From NCBI GenBank assembly GCA_027943335.1, contig BSBK01003253.1, positions 1-64,000 on the forward strand: DNA of 64,000 nucleotides, given 5' to 3'. Shown piece by piece: positions 58,092 to 64,000 of this stretch. How positions within the stretch are numbered: position 1 is the first letter of the stretch; each line of letters opens with the position of its first letter. Made by a program: the position numbers and the translations under genes. Source of the DNA: Chamaecyparis obtusa. Taxonomy: Eukaryota; Streptophyta; Pinopsida; Cupressales; Cupressaceae. Under the pieces are notes generated by a model that did not search any database, had not been told where the DNA came from, and saw only the letters and a program-made list of their open reading frames with translations.

Positions 58092-59579
58092 TGAATGGGA
58101 TAAAAATGTGTGGGGTAAAAATATGATGTGTGATTGTCGTGTATGGTTATGGATGGATAGAGTGTGAATTATATGTGATGGAATATGTTGTGGACATACA
58201 AACTAAATAAAACAAAAATAATTATCTTGAAAGAAGGTTGATGCAGAAATCTCTATTTTCTAAAGTCTATGTACAATTTCAAGAGATTCTGCAACCTGTT
58301 ATGGACTGGAAATGTTGAGATAGAGAAAACCCAGAAAAATTTAGTCTTTTTGAGGTTAGATAAACTTTGACCCAGATAGAGGGGCATAATCTTACCCCGG
58401 GGCTGAAGGACATCCCTGACCTGAAACAGCTCTGATGGAAATTCTATTTGTGCATCCTAGAAGTTCACCGAAAAGGGTACCTAGGTCTGAACTTCAATTC
58501 ATTCTCTTGTACCTGTACTTGCAAGAAAAATGGTTTTGTTGTTTGGATGAGGGGTTTGCCTTGGTCAAACCCCGGTTTGGAATCAACCTTAATAATGAAA
58601 TTGAAATAGAGAATGCTAGAAAGTAGTAGAAGTAGATCTAACAATGAAGCTATGGTATTCAATAGATATGCAATTGTATTTGAAATGTAAACAAGTATGT
58701 TGATATGAAAGATTGAACATAACATTAGAAAATGTAAATCAAAACCTCCATGATTCTATGCTTGGAATCCACCTTGACGAAAGAATGAATAGATCTTGAA
58801 GATGAACAAAGGATCTTCAAGGAAGATCACACCACCATGATGGATAGATCTAGGATTTGAATGATGAATCTTGAATGCTTGAACCAAATCCCTTCAAAGG
58901 CTTGAATGCTTGAATCCTTGATCTTCAAAGGAAAACTTGAATGGAGAAGAGGGCTTGAATGCATCCTTGAAAATAATTGATGAAATGCTTTCTTGATCTT
59001 GCTTGAGAGATGAGATACTTGATAATGGACTTATGAGCTTGAAAGATCGAATGATATAAGATGATTGTGGATTGAGAAAATGAGAGGAGGAGGCTTCCTT
59101 TTATAGTGATCTAGGGCACAAAATTATAGAGAGGCTGACATTGGAGTATTAAAACCCAATTAACCTTAACCCCTATAAATGGACCTAGATTAAATGCAAT
59201 TTAAGGATTTACAATTTTGAAATATGAAACAACTGACCCAGAAGCGGGAAAATGAGACTTTCCGAAGCTTGACATCCCAAAAATTTTGGAAGCTAAAATT
59301 TGGACCCGGGGTCAAGGTCTAGGTTGACTCTACCCTAGGTCAGATTTGATGTTGACCTTGACCCATCTGGTCATCCTTGACCTAGAAAGTCAAAATCTTT
59401 AGTTTCTCAAATAAAGTTGTCAGAAAAGAGGCTAGAAATAGAGGGAGAGAAGCATAACATGGGGTAAACATCTAGATCCATGAAAATACCTAATCAAGGT
59501 GCTTGACATGACCCCAGACCACTTACTCAAAGGGCTAAACACTCTTAACATGGAAGTGATTCCATTTTAAGACAATACA
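58092..59579 (-). repeat. 3' LTR of element 4
   Basis: 1488 bp. It contains a block of about 430 bp (about 59075-59505) missing from the other LTR. Confidence 0.85.
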
Positions 59580-61355
59580 TTAAGCCCCCACTTTAGCAAG
59601 AGTATGGATTCAATACAAACTCTTGGTAAAGGAGAAGAAAGAAGAGATCCAAGTGGATTCGCAACAAGATAAAATAATACATAGCTAAGGACACAAGACC
59701 CCATGCTAAGTATTCTAACTCAACATACATGCATGAGGGTGTGAAAATAAAGAAAACACAAAAGAGGGGTTAGTACTAAACAAACCCAAATCAACTAGTA
59801 AAAGAAACCTTGCTAAGAAATATTTCTCATACTAACATCATATTTGGTAAGCTATCATAAAAGCATAAATGATTACATAAGAAAGACAAGACAAACACTA
59901 TAAATAACATAGCTTCATGATCTAGTCTTACTAGCATGGAAGCGAAAAGAGAGAAAAGAGGAAGTGATTACCTCATCCAGTAAGATGCCCACCTTACCAT
60001 GAATCACCAAGGGAGGGAGAGCCAAATAGGTGGCCAAACCTGATAGTTCACCCATAAACTATGATTGCAATTATAATACATCTTCTGATGGCTTTTGGGA
60101 TACCCATAGATCCATCTTCTTGTATCACTATGAATATAAAATGCCTGTCTCCTCAGGATTTAGAAACTTATGTGTGTTACCTTCAGAAGATTTAGCATAT
60201 TGAAAATGTGTCTCTTTAGAATTTAACAACTGATGTGCGTTCCTTTCCAAGATTTAGCATATTGAAAATTTGAAAAATGCATGTCTCTTAAGGATTTAGC
60301 AACTTAGGTGTGTTACCTTCCAAGATTTAGCATGTAAATAAAAAACTATGGTACAAGGGAGACCCTACATATTCCCCCCTCCTTATCGTGGTTGTCTACT
60401 AGACATGATAAGGAAGAGGAAGAGGATACTTACTTCACAATGCAAGGAGATATCATGTTTAACAATAATGTACACCATATTCTTAGTGAGGGGTATTGAC
60501 CCCTACATCTAGGAGTATAGATAATTGTGAAAAGGATATGTCACTCATGGAAAAAGGATCCTCAATGAAAAAGATCTTATCAACAAGACCCCCACCATAG
60601 AGGAGTGCTTTTAGATAAAATATCATCTTTCAAAGGTAAAATAGGTGGGAATAAAGATTCAATCATCAAGCCCCCTATAAAGAAGAGGAAGAGGAATCTT
60701 TGGAATGAGGGAAACAACTCTAACACCAAAGAAAGGGTAAGAGTTTATAAAGAACATAATTTATAATATAGAGAAGAGGTGATGCCTTAGGACAACAACC
60801 TCTCGCATAAAAAGGTTATCCATAGTCAAAATATCTATCAGTATGGTCAAATAATATTGTAATATAAACAAATACCACTAAGCTAAGGGAAGTAGTTCCC
60901 TAGACAAAGAGAAGAAAGGAAGAACATTGCCCCCCAGGGATGAAAGCAAGGGATACCTTTTCAAAAAAAATATCTTGAAAAAGATATTTTGAATAGAATC
61001 TATGAATGATTATAAACATAGTACAAAATCATAGAAAAGTAGGAAGAAAGAATACCAATTAAACCAAATAAAAAGCCTAATGGATCCTAGGAGACTAGAT
61101 AGAAATAAACCTCTTGCCCCCTAGTCTAGAGACAAGAGGAGAAGAAATTTATATTATATCAGAATGAGGGGAATCCCCTATATCAAAATTATGAAGGAAT
61201 TGTAAAACTACACGAAAGTGAGATATAATTCCTAAAGCATCTCTTTCTCTAACATATAATTTAAAATGTTTACAATCAACAAGTAAATAAGTATTACTAT
61301 AATGAAAAGGACATTTGTACTTGGATAAAGCATCTTTTGGTATAGGTTTAGAGAT
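59580..61355 (-). other. Non-coding interior of element 4 with tandem repeats
   Basis: Purine tract at 59580-59595 (GGGGGC on -). At about 60140-60345 three imperfect units of 65-75 bp share GTCTC, GGATTTAGCAACTTA, TGTGTTACCTTC and AAGATTTAGCAT. The rest is A-rich on + and shows no frame. Confidence 0.65.
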
Positions 61356-62183
61356 TTAATTCTTGAAATTCATTAACTGAACATACACCTTCTTAGCTAC
61401 ATCTTGACGAGTATCAAAATTATCTATTTTAGGTGCAGGGAGAAGAATATGAAGAGGAGGATGATGATCAACATCACCTACCTTGACTTGAGATTGTAAA
61501 CAACCAGCACCATGCAGGTCTTGTTTAGGGGGTATATGAACTGGATACTTGATACCATGCTCATTAACTCCAAGTCGTAAACCTTTATAACCTTTTTTAG
61601 TCATCATATTATATCTGGTAGTGTACATATCATGTAAACCTTCTATAGGAGGTGATTGTTTATCATGTTCATTAGTAAATGTTCTATAAGGTGGAATAGT
61701 GGGTTTAGAAGTTTCTTTACCCTTTCCTTTAATATCATCATGAATCAGAGGAGAAGGTAAATCCAAGAAGTCTTGCACATCTGCATCCTAAAGTATAGCT
61801 TGAATTCTATCATAAGTATGGGAAGAACGAGGATCAACAAATGGAGAATTAGGCATCAGATTAAGAATAGGAATGTTAAAAATCAAATTAGGAATGATAG
61901 GATTAGGATTAGGAAGATTAGGAGATGGTGTATCATCTACCAAATTCTTCACATAATCCAAGAGGATAATAAGTCTACCACATGAATCTTTAATGAATGT
62001 TTTGAATGTAGGAAGACTAGTATCGGTCAATTTCACAAAAGCATAGGCGAGAGCCAAATGAAGGGTCATAAACATAGTGAAGTGATTGATAGTCTCATAA
62101 ACATCATAAGTATGGTAAAGAGATACTAAAAGAAGGGTAATAAAGAACATGACCACACACCAAAGCATTTTAAGAATCTTCAT
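61356..62183 (-). pseudogene. Element 4 ORF: two hydrophobic segments, Pro/Asn-rich linker, G-patch-like end; one stop
   Basis: From the ATG at 62183 one frame runs about 275 codons, broken only by a TAG near 61785. Residues 6-25 (LWCVVMFFITLLLVSLY) and about 35-52 (FTMFMTLHLALAYAFVKL) are strongly hydrophobic, the first like a signal anchor. A linker follows with repeated PN (SPNLPNPNPIIPNL). The C-terminal half has KKGYKGLRLGVNEHGI, which resembles the G-patch (GYxxGxGLGxxxxGI) found near the protease of some LTR elements. No gag, protease or enzyme core is seen. It is the only coding sequence of this element; its role is unknown. Confidence 0.6.
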
Positions 62184-62348
62184 AGTAAAAGAAATGCAAG
62201 AAATGTTTTTGTATTTTATTGAATCTATAGATTTTTTTGTATTTTTGAATTTAAAATGAAAGAACAAAACTAAATCTAATCTTAATGCAAGAGAAGACCT
62301 AATAATAAAAACAATAAGGCATCTAAATCCACAAAAGATAAGGGGTAA

Positions 62349-62365
62349 GCTTGTCAGGTTCACCA
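62349..62365 (-). other. Candidate primer-binding site of element 4
   Basis: On - it reads TGGTGAACCTGACAAGC, three bases after the 5' LTR. It begins TGG as primer sites do; the matching tRNA was not identified. Confidence 0.45.
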
Positions 62366-62368
62366 AAA

Positions 62369-63425
62369 AGAATGGGATAAAAATGTGTGGGGTAAAAATA
62401 TGATGTGTGAGTGTCATGTATGGTTATGGATGGATAGAGTGTGACGTATATGTGATGGAAAATGTTGTGAACATAAAAAATAAATAAAATAGAAATACTT
62501 ATCCCAAAAGAAGGCTGATGTATAAATCACTACTTTCTGATGTCTGTGTATAATTTCAGGAGATTTTACAACTTGTTTCGAACTGGAAATGTCGAGACAG
62601 ACAAAACCCAAATTTTTTTTGTCTTTTTGAGGTCAACTCAACTTTGGCCCAGATAGAGGAACACAATCTTACCTTAGGGAACAATCTTATCCTAGGGCAC
62701 AATCTTACCCCTCACTGAAGGTCGTCCCTGACCTGAAACAACTACAACAAAAATCGTGTTCATGAATCTCGAAAGTTCACCGAAAAGGGTATCCAGATCT
62801 GAACTTCAATTCACTGTCCTATACCTATACCTACAAGAAAATAGTTTTGTTCTTTGGATGAGGGGTTTGCCTTGGACAAACTCTGGTTTGGAATCAACCT
62901 TAATAATGAAATTGAAATAGAGAATGCTAGCAAGTAGTAGAAGTAGATTTAACAATTAAGCAATGATATTTAATAGATATGCAATTGTATTTGAAATGTA
63001 AAGAAGTATGTTGATATGAAACCTTGAGTATAACATTATCAAATGTAAATCAAAACCTCCATGATTCTATGCTTGCAATCCACCTTGAGGGAAGAATGAA
63101 TAGATTTTGAAGATGAACAAAGGATCTTGAAGGAAGATAATACCACCATGATGGATAGATCTAGGATTTGAATGATGAATCTTGAATGCTTGAATCCTTG
63201 ATTTTCAAAGGAGAACTTGAATGGATAAGAGGGCTTGAATGCTTCCTTGAAAATACTTGATGAAATGCTTGCTTGATCTTTCTTTAGAGATGCGAAGCTT
63301 GATAATGGACTTATGAGCTTGAAAGATTGGATGATGTGAGATGAGGCTCCAACATGACCCTAGACCACTTACTCAGAGGGCTAAACTCTCTTAACATGGA
63401 AGTGCTTCTCTTTTAAGATGATACA
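62369..63425 (-). repeat. 5' LTR of element 4
   Basis: 1057 bp. It aligns with the 3' LTR apart from a 430-bp gap at about 63341-63352. The outermost base at the internal end has mutated (AG for TG on +). Confidence 0.85.
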
Positions 63426-63430
63426 ATCCT

Positions 63431-63473
63431 CAAATTAAATAAAATAACCAAGGAAAGATTACTAATTCTAAAA
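63431..63473 (-). repeat. Right (5') LTR of element D, second part
   Basis: Resumes CAAATTAAATAAAATAACC after the ATCCT duplication and ends AATTCTAAAA, the CA end mutated. Confidence 0.87.
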
Positions 63474-64000
63474 ATATTGTTCACTATAAACTCCTGGATT
63501 AATAGAATAAGGTCCTCAAAGAAAACTGCCTTTTCAACATCCTTTTCTATATGCATCAAGGCTACAAAGATGAGATTTAAAGAGATAATACGAAAAGGAA
63601 ATATAGTTATTGTGGTGGAAGTCATTTAATAGAAAAATGGTGTGACATTGCTCTAGTAAAATGATCGTCTAGGGTAATATAATCCTTTAAAGTTGACTAA
63701 AATTATTTTTATCTTCTTAAATCCTTAGACTTATGTTCCGTCAATATACTTGAGATATATGTTTTAAGTTTTGATATATTATAATCCATTAAGCTCATGA
63801 TACTAAATTTGATATTGCTTCAAAAAATTTCTGAATTTCTGAATTAAAAAATTAGTGTATTGAAATAAACATTCAAATGATGCTATAATCACTTGGTTTT
63901 TGTAGTCATGAGTTCTCAATGTAAAAAAATCTATATTCTCATATAGCTTACAAGAAATATAACTCCAACTAAAATTATATAATTTTAAAATCCTATTATA
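63474..64000. other. Flank of element D
   Basis: Begins with ATATT, the right target duplication of D, and should rejoin the Lys-rich repeat at 37487. On -, joining the flanks gives ILLIQEFIVNN followed by ILESSVKILKEKNK in one open frame. From about 63650 it is AT-rich with nothing recognised. Confidence 0.6.

Larger units (their letters stand above)
58092..63425 (-). mobile_element. Non-autonomous LTR element 4, inserted in the right LTR of D
   Basis: LTRs are 58092-59579 (1488 bp) and 62369-63425 (1057 bp). ATCCT at 58087-58091 is repeated at 63426-63430; the uninterrupted left LTR of D reads GTTTATCCTCAAATTAAAT. Read on -, a TGG-starting primer-site candidate follows the 5' LTR and a purine tract (AAAGTGGGGGC) precedes the 3' LTR. 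The 2.8-kb inside has no retroviral enzymes, only one broken ORF. Confidence 0.85.
37493..63473 (-). mobile_element. Copia element D: deletion derivative, host to elements 2, 3, 4 and a retroposon
   Basis: The left LTR is 37493-37958 plus 52508-52673 (632 bp in all). The right LTR is 57504-58091 plus 63431-63473 (631 bp). Ends are TGTTAGAA...TTCTAACA, the last CA of the right LTR having become AA. ATATT at 37488-37492 is repeated at 63474-63478. The interior (52674-57503) on - keeps gag and two RNase H scraps only; protease, integrase and RT are gone. The two LTRs serve as each other's empty-site control for the nested insertions. Confidence 0.88.

Noticed and set aside
58435..58725. Frames inside the LTR of element 4
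   Set aside because: The corresponding stretch of the other LTR does not keep them open.
63588..63650. Possible zinc knuckle on + (YSYCGGSHLIEKWC)
   Set aside because: Frame is open only briefly, the first Cys is missing and the spacing is not standard.

Overview
The window is plant nuclear DNA and most likely comes from a gymnosperm, probably a conifer. The first gene is a TIR-NB-LRR immune receptor whose TIR domain opens with the FINHRG form common in conifer receptors. Nearly everything else is retrotransposon DNA of the kind that fills conifer genomes. The species cannot be named from the sequence.

Layout. (1) 1-7463: AT-rich flank with a 180-bp tandem duplication, then one five-exon TNL gene on + (1731-5974) carrying a single extra A inside its P-loop codons, then AT-rich spacer. 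(2) 7464-16575: a 2.0-kb retroposon (16-bp target duplication) split by a complete Ty1/copia element on - (8085-15170, TSD GTGTG). (3) 16576-21631: spacer holding a tRNA-type SINE with a 16-bp duplication (17578-17742), an orphan exon of a dihydroflavonol/anthocyanidin-reductase-like gene (19603-19766), and a 225-bp (TA)n tract that runs out of what looks like the next exon. (4) 21637-21990: a complete 354-bp TRIM element. (5) 22279-34750: an old 12.5-kb Ty3/gypsy element on - with about 3.2-kb LTRs, an LTR-borne ORF, helically phased 10-bp repeats, and a second RNase H between protease and reverse transcriptase. (6) 34751-64000: a nest. A deleted copia element (called D, 37493-63473, TSD ATATT) sits in a degraded retroposon-like repeat that also holds a 1-kb MITE. 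D's left LTR was hit by copia element 2 (37959-52502), whose own right LTR was hit by copia element 3 (44677-52338). D's right LTR was hit by non-autonomous element 4 (58092-63425). D's interior took a 1.4-kb retroposon (54563-55951). Boundaries were placed by matching LTR pairs, target duplications and the uninterrupted paralogous sites.

How the parts relate. Only the TNL looks like a host gene with a near-complete structure: removing the one extra A gives exactly 1261 codons across five exons with consensus GT-AG introns. The reductase exon is a fragment. None of the retroelements looks able to move on its own: each has frameshifts, stops or deletions. Many stops in the copia copies fit CAG-to-TAG or CTGG-to-CTAG, as expected from deamination of cytosine methylated at CHG sites. 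No tRNA, rRNA, CRISPR or bacterial-type features were seen.
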